This document shows, one piece after another, positions 9,643 through 17,005 of a stretch of DNA of 51,371 nt. The notes beneath the pieces were generated by a model, which was not told the DNA's origin, did not search any database, and saw nothing but the letters and a program-made list of their open reading frames with translations. The DNA lies in the NCBI GenBank assembly GCA_948436975.1, contig CAOJJB010000013.1:1-51371 (forward strand), read 5' to 3'. The stretch's first letter is position 1. Each line of letters opens with the position of its first letter. This DNA comes from an uncultured Clostridium sp. (lineage in GTDB: Bacteria > Bacillota > Clostridia > TANB77 > CAG-508). A program made the position numbers and the translations under genes.

Positions 9643-9969
9643 ATGTTAGAACTTTTTATTTATGGAATTATATGGTGTTTTGCAGTTTATGGAATGTTAG
9701 TTATGATTCAAGAAATTACTAGAAATAATACATATCACAAAATAGAAGAAAATGTAAAGTTAATAATGACAGTAAAAAATGCAGAAGAAGGTATAGAAAA
9801 TTATGTTAGAGAATTATCTTTTGGAAGAAATTTTTATAATAATTTAGTTGTTATTGATTTGGATTCAGATGATGATACATTATGTATTTTAAAAGAACTG
9901 GAAAAAGAAAATATAAATATGAAAATTTTAAATAGAGAAGAAGGAAAAAAGTACCTGGAAAATTTATAA
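9643..9969 (+). CDS. Small membrane-anchored protein of unknown function
   Basis: I cannot name this 108-residue protein. One hydrophobic segment spans about residues 3-22. The rest is soluble and its pattern (LIMTVKNAEEGIENYVREL, then LVVIDLDSDDDTL) resembles the first half of a glycosyltransferase-2 fold: a start strand, then a strand ending in D-x-S-x-D-D-T. It is far too short to be a full enzyme. AAAGGAGAT precedes the ATG. It is flanked by terminators and appears to be transcribed alone. The glycosyltransferase likeness is an inference. Confidence 0.8.
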   Translation: MLELFIYGIIWCFAVYGMLVMIQEITRNNTYHKIEENVKLIMTVKNAEEGIENYVRELSFGRNFYNNLVVIDLDSDDDTLCILKELEKENINMKILNREEGKKYLENL

Positions 9970-9999
9970 TTCCAGGTACACAAATTTATATTTTTTTTT
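9951..9999 (+). terminator. Hairpin overlapping the end of the preceding gene
   Basis: GTACCTGGAA (9951-9960) and TTCCAGGTAC (9970-9979) form a perfect 10-base inverted repeat. The first arm encodes the last residues of the preceding gene, and the stop codon is in the loop. A T-run begins 11 bases after the stem (9991), so it may be a terminator with a spaced T-tract. Confidence 0.6.
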
Positions 10000-10072
10000 A
10001 TTATAATAGAGTGTTCTATGCTCAAATTAATGGCAAAAGTAAACAATATTTTATACATAGATTTGTGAGTTA

Positions 10073-11497
10073 TTAACGTGTTGGTTCTAAATTTTCAATA
10101 TCTAAAGTATCCTTTAACATGTTATGAAGATATTTTGTATAATTTAAACATTTTAATGTTATATTTCCTTTTTTATTAGTTTGAATATCATAAGAGTTAT
10201 CTAAAATGTGATTTGCTTCATAAAAATCCTCTAAATCTGCTATTGAGTTTTTACGTAAAGTTTCTTTTAATTCATCTATATCATCAGGAATAATAATTTT
10301 AGGATATTTTACTAAGTCATATTCTTTAGTATTTTCGTCATATATAACTTTAGATTTTTCAGCTAAAATATAGTCTTGTTCTTTACTATTGAAAATATTT
10401 AAGAAGTCTTGATAGTCAATATTAAACCTATCTTTAAATTCATACCCGTAAAAATTTTTAAAGCTTTCATCAAATCTTAGTAGTCTTATTTTATCTGTTT
10501 GTGAATCTAGTTCTATACAAAGAGGAGTTGATAATCTGTGAAAAGAACGCTCTTTATATGTTTGATGAGATGCTTTTCCATGTTCTGCCCAATCATCTTC
10601 TTCAGTAGTACAAATCTGATATTCAAGAGCAGGAATAGTACTTTTAGGTGGATTTATGTAATTTGGAAGAAGTGGGATATATATTCCTTTAGAGTAATAT
10701 GGGTAAGCACATATGTGAAGTCTTTGATAGAGTGATGCTTTAGGATATAAAGAGTAATCCTTACAATAAATATCATAATCTTCCATAAAAGCAGGTCTTG
10801 TTTTGGGAATAAATACACCTTCTTGCTTAGGATCAAATTTAAATTCTTTATTAATAGCTCTTTGTTTTATTTTTTGAAGTTTAGTAGGATCATGTTCTGT
10901 ATTAACAGGAATAAATTGATAATCTGTATTGGATGGTTTTCTAGATAATTGATTTCTAATTCCTTTGTATTCTAGTAAATCGTTAATTATTTCATAACGA
11001 TAATTTGATATAGCTTGTTTACCTTGTGATTTAATTTCTGTTGGTGCATCTATAATAAGTCGTATACCAATAAAATCTCTTAAACTTTCATTTAATTTAC
11101 TTAGATCTCTATCATCTTCTATATATTCGTCAACTTTTTCTAATATTTTTTTAATAGCACTAACTGGTGATTTTACTCTAGCTTTTATTTTTATAACTTT
11201 ATGTGTAGGAGTATTATATTTATTTGATAAGTATTGATAAGTATCATTTATATCATCAATAGTGTTTTCCAAAAAAGTTTTACTAGCTGTTTCTCCTGGA
11301 ATAGATAATTCAGAAACTGTTTGATAATAAATAATAGCATTATAAATAGCAGAATAAATTTTTCTAGAATTTTCATCTACTTTATTACTTTTCAAATATT
11401 CTGCTAGTTGTTTTAAAATAAATTTTAAGACATCAGAACGATTTCCTATATAATGTTTTAGGTTAAGATCTACTTTTTTTAATAATGGATAATTCAT
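10073..11497 (-). CDS. Divergent RelA/SpoT-domain protein
   Basis: This 474-residue cytoplasmic protein carries motifs of the (p)ppGpp synthetase domain, spread over about residues 105-340. They are RVKSPVSAIKKIL (compare the RIKS motif), LRDFIGIRLII (compare DIxGxR), LYQRLHICAYP at the place of the usual YRSxH, and ALEYQICTTEEDDWAEHGKA (compare ExQIRT followed by H-x-K). It is larger than small alarmone synthetases and has neither the HD hydrolase domain of Rel nor a TGS domain. Both the N-terminal 100 residues and the C-terminal 130 residues are unknown. Whether it makes alarmones or acts as a nucleotidyltransferase toxin is not decided by the sequence. The ATG has a weak GAAAGG site. Confidence 0.8.
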   Translation of the reverse strand: MNYPLLKKVDLNLKHYIGNRSDVLKFILKQLAEYLKSNKVDENSRKIYSAIYNAIIYYQTVSELSIPGETASKTFLENTIDDINDTYQYLSNKYNTPTHKVIKIKARVKSPVSAIKKILEKVDEYIEDDRDLSKLNESLRDFIGIRLIIDAPTEIKSQGKQAISNYRYEIINDLLEYKGIRNQLSRKPSNTDYQFIPVNTEHDPTKLQKIKQRAINKEFKFDPKQEGVFIPKTRPAFMEDYDIYCKDYSLYPKASLYQRLHICAYPYYSKGIYIPLLPNYINPPKSTIPALEYQICTTEEDDWAEHGKASHQTYKERSFHRLSTPLCIELDSQTDKIRLLRFDESFKNFYGYEFKDRFNIDYQDFLNIFNSKEQDYILAEKSKVIYDENTKEYDLVKYPKIIIPDDIDELKETLRKNSIADLEDFYEANHILDNSYDIQTNKKGNITLKCLNYTKYLHNMLKDTLDIENLEPTR

Positions 11498-11531
11498 AAA
11501 ATTCCTTTCTTAAAAAAACATACATTACTTT

Positions 11532-11560
11532 ATTATACCATAAATTTACAAATAATACAA
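11532..11560 (-). promoter_or_regulatory. Promoter of the RelA/SpoT-domain gene
   Basis: On the minus strand TTGTAT (11555-11560) and TATAAT (11532-11537) are 17 bases apart, and the gene starts about 35 bases further on. The match to the housekeeping consensus is good at -10 and moderate at -35. Confidence 0.6.
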
Positions 11561-11606
11561 TAACTTAATTTATTCATAATCAGTAAAATATAGAATAATA
11601 AAAGTA

Positions 11607-11635
11607 TTGAATAACTAAACATCAGGTGATATAAT
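11607..11635 (+). promoter_or_regulatory. Promoter of the U32-family gene
   Basis: TTGAAT (11607-11612) and a perfect TATAAT (11630-11635) are 17 bases apart, upstream of the plus-strand gene at 11693. It is divergent from the promoter at 11532-11560. Confidence 0.65.
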
Positions 11636-11692
11636 ATTTTAGTAAATTATATGTAATAAGAAGAATTTAAGAATAAAAAGGATATTAATAAA

Positions 11693-12922
11693 ATGAAAAA
11701 TATAGAATTATTAGCACCAGCAGGTTCTTTTGAAAAAGCCAAAATAGCATTTATGTATGGAGCAGATGCAATATATTGTGGTACACCTAAATTATCATTG
11801 CGTTCTAGAAGTGAACTACAAGATAATGAATTAGAAAAAACTATAAAATATGCACATAGTTTAGGAAAAAGAGTTCATGTTGCAATAAATATTTATGCAT
11901 GGGATGAAACATATGAAGAAATAAAAAAGCAAGTAAAAGAACTAAATGATTTAAAAGTAGATGCGATTATTGTTGCAGATGGTGGTGTAGTAGACGTAGT
12001 AAGAGAATATGCACCAAATACAGAGATACATATAAGCACACAAGCAAATACAGTTAGTTATCATACTTGTAATTTTTGGCATAGAAATGGAGCAAAGAGA
12101 ATTATTTTAGGTAGGGAATTAAATAAAGAACAAATTAAAGATATAATGAAAAATAAATCAGAAGATATAGATATAGAAATATTTGCACATGGTGCTTTAT
12201 GTTTTGGATATTCAGGTAGGTGTTTTTTAAGTGAATTTTTGTCAGGTAGAAGTGGAAATTTAGGAGATTGTGCACAAAGTTGTAGATGGGCATATAATGT
12301 ATATGTAGAAGAAACCAATAATCCAGGTAATTTAATGCCTGTTGAAACTGATGAAAATGGAACATATATATTTTCATCTAAAGATTTATGTTTAATAAAA
12401 GAAATACCAGAAATTATTGATATGGGAATAGACAGCATTAAAATAGAAGGAAGATTAAAAACAGAGTATTATTTAGCTACTGTTATAAATGCATATAGAA
12501 ATGCAATAGATGATTATATTCAAAATCCTAATGAATTTAAACCTGAAAAATATATAAAAGAATTAGAAAAAACAAAAACAAGAGGACTTACAACATTTTA
12601 TTTTAATGATAGAAATAATAAAGATTTTCAAGACTATTCTGGTAGACAGTATAATTCAGATTATGAATTTGGTGGAAAAGTTATAGAAGAAGTAGAAGAT
12701 AAAGTTCTAATAGAGATAAGGAATAAATTAAGTATTGGAGATACATTAGAATTAATTATTCCAAATAAAGTAGAACCACTACAATTCAATATAGATATAT
12801 TATGGGACTCAGAAACTTTAGAAGAAATAAAAACTGTAAATCCAGGTAGGGCAGAGCAAAAAGTTATTTTAAAAATTCCTGAGAAAGTTGAAAAAGGGTG
12901 GATAATAAGAAGAAAAAAATAG
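11693..12922 (+). CDS. Peptidase U32 family protein (tRNA hydroxylation type)
   Basis: This 409-residue protein begins IELLAPAGSFEKAKIAFMYG and carries the U32 signature IEIFAHGALCFGYSGRCFLS near residues 163-182, with conserved cysteines there and in DCAQSCRW. Members of this family in Firmicutes (TrhP/YrrN-YrrO type) and E. coli (TrhP, RlhA) take part in hydroxylation of tRNA or rRNA, although the family was first named after a collagenase. The length fits the YrrO/TrhP2 type. It has its own promoter and a terminator about 115 bases downstream. The exact RNA target cannot be read from the sequence. Confidence 0.88.
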   Translation: MKNIELLAPAGSFEKAKIAFMYGADAIYCGTPKLSLRSRSELQDNELEKTIKYAHSLGKRVHVAINIYAWDETYEEIKKQVKELNDLKVDAIIVADGGVVDVVREYAPNTEIHISTQANTVSYHTCNFWHRNGAKRIILGRELNKEQIKDIMKNKSEDIDIEIFAHGALCFGYSGRCFLSEFLSGRSGNLGDCAQSCRWAYNVYVEETNNPGNLMPVETDENGTYIFSSKDLCLIKEIPEIIDMGIDSIKIEGRLKTEYYLATVINAYRNAIDDYIQNPNEFKPEKYIKELEKTKTRGLTTFYFNDRNNKDFQDYSGRQYNSDYEFGGKVIEEVEDKVLIEIRNKLSIGDTLELIIPNKVEPLQFNIDILWDSETLEEIKTVNPGRAEQKVILKIPEKVEKGWIIRRKK

Positions 12923-13037
12923 AATTTGCTTGATTTTTTAAATGAAAGGTTTTATAATAATTACATTCTATTCAGAAAATTCAAGAGAATTTTATTTCTT
13001 TTTAAAAATCAAATTAAAAAATAAGAATTATATAGGG

Positions 13038-13088
13038 GCATTTGTATGAAGGTAAAATAATTATCTTTTTTATACAAATGCTTTTTTA
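13038..13088 (+). terminator. Terminator after the U32-family gene
   Basis: GCATTTGTAT (13038-13047) pairs with ATACAAATGC (13072-13081), followed by TTTTTT. The loop is 24 bases long. The 12923-13037 stretch before it shows no gene. Confidence 0.75.
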
Positions 13089-13230
13089 TTTTCAAATTTC
13101 TATTGTCGGTATTTTTTTTGTTTCTTATAAGGCAATTTTAGAAATTATCTTAATAGTCTTTTGAATAATATTTAGAATAGAAAAAGGAGTTGATGTTTAT
13201 AGAATATTAAATTTTAAAGAGCATTGAATA

Positions 13231-13267
13231 ATAAATAGAACTCTACATTTTGTAGAGTTCTATTTAT
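13231..13267 (-). terminator. Terminator of the dap operon
   Basis: A perfect 17-base inverted repeat (13231-13247 and 13251-13267) with a three-base loop lies 32 bases beyond the dapB stop on the minus strand. The T-run on the minus strand is imperfect. The 13089-13230 stretch beside it shows nothing recognisable. Confidence 0.7.
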
Positions 13268-13298
13268 TTTAGTAGTAATTGTAGTTTAAAATTTTTTT

Positions 13299-14045
13299 CT
13301 AACACATATCATTCATACTATATAATCCATTATCTTTGTGAACTGTAAAAAACGCAGCTTTTACAGCACCATTTGCAAAGACTTTTCTAGAATTTACAGT
13401 ATGAGTAATTTCTAAACTTTCATCATTACCAAAGAATATAACACTATGTTTACCAACTTCAGTACCACCTCTTATAGAATGAATACCAATATTGTTTTTA
13501 CTTCTTTTTTCACGCTTACTATGTCTATCATATTCATAAGACATAGTATTATCTAAAGCATTATTTATACTATCAGCAAGAATAAGTGCTGTTCCACTTG
13601 GACTATCAATTTTTCTATTATGATGAGTTTCTATAATTTCAATGTCGGAATCAGAAAGTTTTTTAGAAAGTTCAGCAACTAATTTTGCTATAAGATTTAT
13701 TTCATAAGACATATTAGCAGATTTAAATATAGGGAAATTTTTTGAATAATTTTCAATTTTATTTAAATCTTCATTTGAAAAACCCGTAGTTGCAATTACT
13801 GTTGGTATTTTATTGTTATTAGCGAATTCTAAAATTTTAAATGTAGATTCTGGAATTGAAAAATCAATTATTACATCTGGTATAATATTTATATCATTTA
13901 TATTTGTAAAAACTGGAAAATTATTATCTCCTGTATCAATTCTATCTACTCCACATAAAACTTCAATATCAGGAGTCTGAGTTATTGCTTTTGCAACTTC
14001 TTGTCCCATTTTTCCATTACAACCATTAATTAAAACTCTTATCAT
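13299..14045 (-). CDS. dapB: 4-hydroxy-tetrahydrodipicolinate reductase
   Basis: DapB reduces hydroxytetrahydrodipicolinate with NAD(P)H in lysine and diaminopimelate synthesis. The 248-residue protein has the Rossmann start VLINGCNGKMGQEVAKAI, the conserved VIATTGFS region, and the substrate-binding signature EIIETHHNRKIDSPSGTA, in which the second His and the Lys are the catalytic pair. GGTEVGKHSVIFFG is also typical. It ends a three-gene minus-strand group, dapA then an HD protein then dapB. The length is normal. Confidence 0.96.
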   Translation of the reverse strand: MIRVLINGCNGKMGQEVAKAITQTPDIEVLCGVDRIDTGDNNFPVFTNINDINIIPDVIIDFSIPESTFKILEFANNNKIPTVIATTGFSNEDLNKIENYSKNFPIFKSANMSYEINLIAKLVAELSKKLSDSDIEIIETHHNRKIDSPSGTALILADSINNALDNTMSYEYDRHSKREKRSKNNIGIHSIRGGTEVGKHSVIFFGNDESLEITHTVNSRKVFANGAVKAAFFTVHKDNGLYSMNDMC

Positions 14046-14099
14046 AATTATTTTTCCTTTTTTATATTATTTAGATTTTTTATAAAATCTATAAAAACA

Positions 14100-14594
14100 T
14101 TATAATCTTTTAGAACTTTTAAAAAATTCAACAGTGGCACAATATTTATCTACCAAAGTAACAATAAAACTTTCTTTATATGAAGGAAGTTTTATTGTTA
14201 ATGGCCACATATGTTTAACAATTATATCTTTTTCTTTATTATTTAATTCAAAAATATCAGAAGCATTTTTTAATGCAATATAAGGGTGTCTAAATGCATG
14301 AAACTTTTTTTGACCTTCAACCTTTTTATCTCTCCAATCATAATAATAGAAATCATGTAGCATAGCACCTCGTGCCGCAGATACATAATCTAATCCTAAT
14401 TTTTTGCATAAGTAATATGTGTAATATGAAACACATAGACAATGATAATATCTTGATTTGTTTTTATGTTGAATATGTTCTTTTAATGCAGTTATATTAG
14501 GATTAGTAGCGATATCTTTTATTATTTCTTTAAATTCCATTATAGAAGGTTCTGATACTGCTAAACTAAAGTTATTTTCTTTTGTAGATTCCAA
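14100..14594 (-). CDS. HD-domain phosphohydrolase-like protein
   Basis: This 164-residue protein carries an HD fold: HCLCVSYYTYYLCKKLGLD, then RGAMLHDFYYYDW near residues 76-88 supplying the HD pair, and KHMWPL near residue 130. HD proteins are metal-dependent phosphohydrolases acting on nucleotides or phosphate esters; the substrate here is unknown. The start is TTG at 14594, preceded by AAAGGAGGT at a good distance. It lies between dapA and dapB, so it is probably cotranscribed with them, but no role in lysine synthesis can be claimed. Confidence 0.88.
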   Translation of the reverse strand: MESTKENNFSLAVSEPSIMEFKEIIKDIATNPNITALKEHIQHKNKSRYYHCLCVSYYTYYLCKKLGLDYVSAARGAMLHDFYYYDWRDKKVEGQKKFHAFRHPYIALKNASDIFELNNKEKDIIVKHMWPLTIKLPSYKESFIVTLVDKYCATVEFFKSSKRL

Positions 14595-14631
14595 AATTTT
14601 AGTACCTCCTTTTTTATTTTATTGTAACACA

Positions 14632-15519
14632 TTATTTTATTAATCCAAATGTTAATAATTCACTTTTTAGTTTTTCTTTTCCAGTTTTGCTCATTTCTAT
14701 AAGTGGTAGTCGGGGAGTACCAACATTGTATCCTATTATATTTAAAGCAGATTTTATTGGAATAGGATTAACTTCACTAAATAAAGCTTTTATAAGAGGA
14801 ATTGCTTTTATTTGTAATTCAATTGCTTCATTAATTTTACCATTTTGGAAATTATTAACAATATTATGTGTAAATTCTGGTACTAGATTTGAAAGAACAG
14901 ATATAACTCCAATTCCTCCAACAGACAAAATAGGGGTTATTTGATCATCATTTCCAGAATAAATATGTAAGTTTTCTTTACATAAGTTAGCTATTTCAGC
15001 AACTTGTGATAAATTTCCGCTTGCTTCTTTTATTGCAACTATATTCTCAATTTCTGATAATTTTTGACATGTTGAAGGTAAAATATTTACACCAGTTCTA
15101 CTAGGTACATTATAAAGAATGATAGGTAAAGTTGTGTTTTTTGCAATTTCTTTGTAATGAACAATTAAACCTTCTTGTGTAGTTTTATTGTAGTATGGTG
15201 TAACAACTAATGCTCCATCTACTCCAATAGTCTCAGCATATTTAGTAAATTCAATTACTTGTGAGGTACAGTTACCACCAGTTCCAGCAATAACTGGAAT
15301 ACGTTTATTTACTGTATCAACAGCGAATTTAATTGTTTGTTTTCTTTCTTCTAAAGTCATTGTTGATGATTCGCCAGTTGTTCCACACACAATTATACTA
15401 TCTGCTTTATTTGAAATTTGGAATTCTATTAATTTTTTAAATTCCTCAAAATTAATACCATTTTCATTAAATGGTGTTATAATAGCTGTTCCACAGCCTT
15501 TAAAAATAATTTTTTTCAT
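14632..15519 (-). CDS. dapA: 4-hydroxy-tetrahydrodipicolinate synthase
   Basis: DapA condenses pyruvate with aspartate semialdehyde, the first committed step to lysine and diaminopimelate. The 295-residue TIM-barrel protein shows GTAIITPF at the N-terminus, VCGTTGESSTMT, the active-site tyrosine in LYNVPSRTG and the Schiff-base lysine in AIKEASG near residue 165. GAAAGGATTTATT precedes the ATG. It is the first gene of the dapA-HD-dapB group. No lysine riboswitch or T-box was seen in front of it. Confidence 0.97.
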   Translation of the reverse strand: MKKIIFKGCGTAIITPFNENGINFEEFKKLIEFQISNKADSIIVCGTTGESSTMTLEERKQTIKFAVDTVNKRIPVIAGTGGNCTSQVIEFTKYAETIGVDGALVVTPYYNKTTQEGLIVHYKEIAKNTTLPIILYNVPSRTGVNILPSTCQKLSEIENIVAIKEASGNLSQVAEIANLCKENLHIYSGNDDQITPILSVGGIGVISVLSNLVPEFTHNIVNNFQNGKINEAIELQIKAIPLIKALFSEVNPIPIKSALNIIGYNVGTPRLPLIEMSKTGKEKLKSELLTFGLIK

Positions 15520-15744
15520 AATAAATCCTTTCTTAAATTAGGATTTTAATTTTAATATAAAAATATAATTATATAAATTTATGATATTATTATATGCAAA
15601 AAGTAACAAAAAATCAATTAAATTATTATTATTCAAATAATATATAATTAAATTAAAGAAATTAATTTTAAAATTTAATTATAAAAGTGTCAGTAATATT
15701 AAGTAGGTAGTTAAAATTTACAAAATTTGTTTGTACAAATTTAC

Positions 15745-15773
15745 TTGTATAAAGAAAATAATTAATGTATAAT
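15745..15773 (+). promoter_or_regulatory. Promoter of tmRNA
   Basis: TTGTAT (15745-15750) and TATAAT (15768-15773), 17 bases apart, lie 16 bases before the mature tmRNA 5' end at 15790. Confidence 0.7.
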
Positions 15774-15789
15774 ATTAATTGTAATGTAT

Positions 15790-16143
15790 GGGGGTGTATT
15801 TGGTTTCGACAGTAATCTAGAAGGATAAATAGCGAGTAGTGGAGATGCCTGGCCACTTAAAAAGGCATAAAAAAATATAAACGCTGATAATAAAGAATTA
15901 GCATTCGCTGCCTAAGCCAGCGACGTCTTACTTTTGCAACCTACGGCTTTAGATAAGGCGACGATTAGTAGGAAACGAAGTTAGTATATTCTCTTTATAC
16001 TAATGGGAATATTTAAAGAGATACTTTAAATATAATTTGTTTATTAAGAATATTTAAAGGAAGTTTTTTATAATAAACTGCACTCGGAGAAGTTTATTTG
16101 GAAGGGTTATTGGACGTGAGTTCGACTCTCACCACCTCCACCA
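15790..16143 (+). ncRNA. ssrA: Transfer-messenger RNA (tmRNA)
   Basis: tmRNA rescues stalled ribosomes by adding a degradation tag. The 5' end GGGGGUG pairs with CACCUCC before the encoded ACCA 3' end, forming a tRNA-like acceptor (one G-U pair). The 5' domain has the signature TTTGGTTTCGAC, and the 3' arm has the T-loop GAGTTCGACTCTC. The tag frame ends NADNKELAFAA followed by TAA at 15914-15916. The codon before the Asn is ATA, so the resume codon is uncertain. It is the one-piece form, about 354 bases. Confidence 0.95.
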
Positions 16144-16163
16144 AAAAATAGTATTTTTATAAA

Positions 16164-16280
16164 ATATCTAAAATTATCTAAAAATGTCTAAAATCATCTA
16201 AAACATTCAAAAATCAATAAAAATTGAAGAAGGATATTTTATAAAATATCTAAAAATCTCTAAAATTATCTAAAAACATT
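16164..16280. repeat. Short AT-rich direct repeats after tmRNA
   Basis: The motif TCTAAA recurs at exact 10-base steps four times near 16167-16203, then three more times near 16248-16275. A block of about 35 bases beginning TTTTATAAAATATCTAAA is present twice with small changes. This looks like local slippage and duplication in non-coding sequence. No ORF crosses it. Confidence 0.6.
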
Positions 16281-16329
16281 TTAAAAATTACATTAAAATT
16301 TTAAATATTTACATTAAAATTACATTAAA

Positions 16330-16378
16330 AAATAAAAACACTAAAATTCTATACATAGGATTTTAGTGTTTTTATTTT
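16330..16378. terminator. Bidirectional terminator between tmRNA and a minus-strand ORF
   Basis: AAATAAAAACACTAAAAT pairs with ATTTTAGTGTTTTTATTT (arms about 16330-16347 and 16360-16377) with a 12-base loop. T-runs occur on both strands, so it can serve tmRNA and the convergent minus-strand ORF. Confidence 0.75.
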
Positions 16379-16801
16379 TTAAATAATTTCAAATTTATTT
16401 TTTAATTCATCAATTAAATTTGTTATCTCAGCAAATGATGTCTGCTGAATATTAAGACATATAATTTTTTCAATAATTTTATATAAATCACTACTAATAG
16501 TTACTGTAGAATTACTAATTTCTTTATTTTCTAAAATATCGTTTTCCATGTAGTATAAGTATAGTTTACTTAAATTTCTATTTCTGTATTTTTCAAGAAT
16601 ATGACCATAAGATGTTGAAGAATGACATATAACAACCACAAAAGAATTTGACATGTTCATAACCAAAAGATAATTTTCACGCCATTTAGAAAGTTTTTTA
16701 CGAATATTAATATTAGATTGTTTAACACGTTTAACTGTTTTGAAATAAATAAAATGTATATAAATAGAGGAAAAGACATATTTTACGAAAGATGTTGACA
16801 T
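16379..16801 (-). CDS. Hypothetical protein, start uncertain
   Basis: I do not recognise this open frame of 140 codons. It is rich in Ile, Asn, Ser and Lys with no signal peptide or clear membrane segment. Its first codons overlap a strong promoter for the opposite strand (16795-16822), and no ribosome binding site precedes the first ATG; internal Met codons near residues 48 and 50 have none either. It may be the remnant of a longer gene, or an intact gene that starts further in. A terminator follows its stop codon, which supports real transcription. Confidence 0.45.
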   Translation of the reverse strand: MSTSFVKYVFSSIYIHFIYFKTVKRVKQSNINIRKKLSKWRENYLLVMNMSNSFVVVICHSSTSYGHILEKYRNRNLSKLYLYYMENDILENKEISNSTVTISSDLYKIIEKIICLNIQQTSFAEITNLIDELKNKFEII

Positions 16802-16822
16802 AAAAAATAAAAATGATATAAT
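16795..16822 (+). promoter_or_regulatory. Consensus promoter
   Basis: Perfect TTGACA (16795-16800) and TATAAT (16817-16822) with a 16-base spacer. It faces the broken small ORF at 16862 and the large gene at 17006. Confidence 0.75.
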
Positions 16823-16861
16823 TTAAAAATCAATATAAAAAATAAATTTAAAAGGATCATT

Positions 16862-16975
16862 ATGATGAAAAATATAGTTGAAATATCTTCTAAGAAAAAA
16901 GTATAATTTGTAAAGAAAATGATTAATGATTATTTTGTAAAAAATTCAAATGTTTCAAAAGGTGAAAAAGAGTAA
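16862..16975 (+). pseudogene. Small ORF interrupted by an in-frame TAA
   Basis: AAAAGGATCATT precedes two adjacent ATG codons. After 14 codons (MMKNIVEISSKKKV) a TAA at 16904 stops the frame; the same frame then continues FVKKMINDYFVKNSN to a second stop at 16973-16975. The composition on both sides is protein-like (Lys and Asn rich), so this may be a small gene with one nonsense change. It may also be chance. The product is unknown. Confidence 0.35.
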
Positions 16976-17005
16976 ATAGAAAATATAAAGGAGATAAAAA
17001 ATATT

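Noticed and set aside
15520-15744. Lysine riboswitch ahead of dapA on the minus strand.
   Set aside because: The upstream region is very AT-rich and shows none of the conserved lysine aptamer sequences or a terminator.
16164-16280. CRISPR-like array after tmRNA.
   Set aside because: The repeat unit is about 10 bases, AT-only and contiguous without spacers; no cas genes are near.
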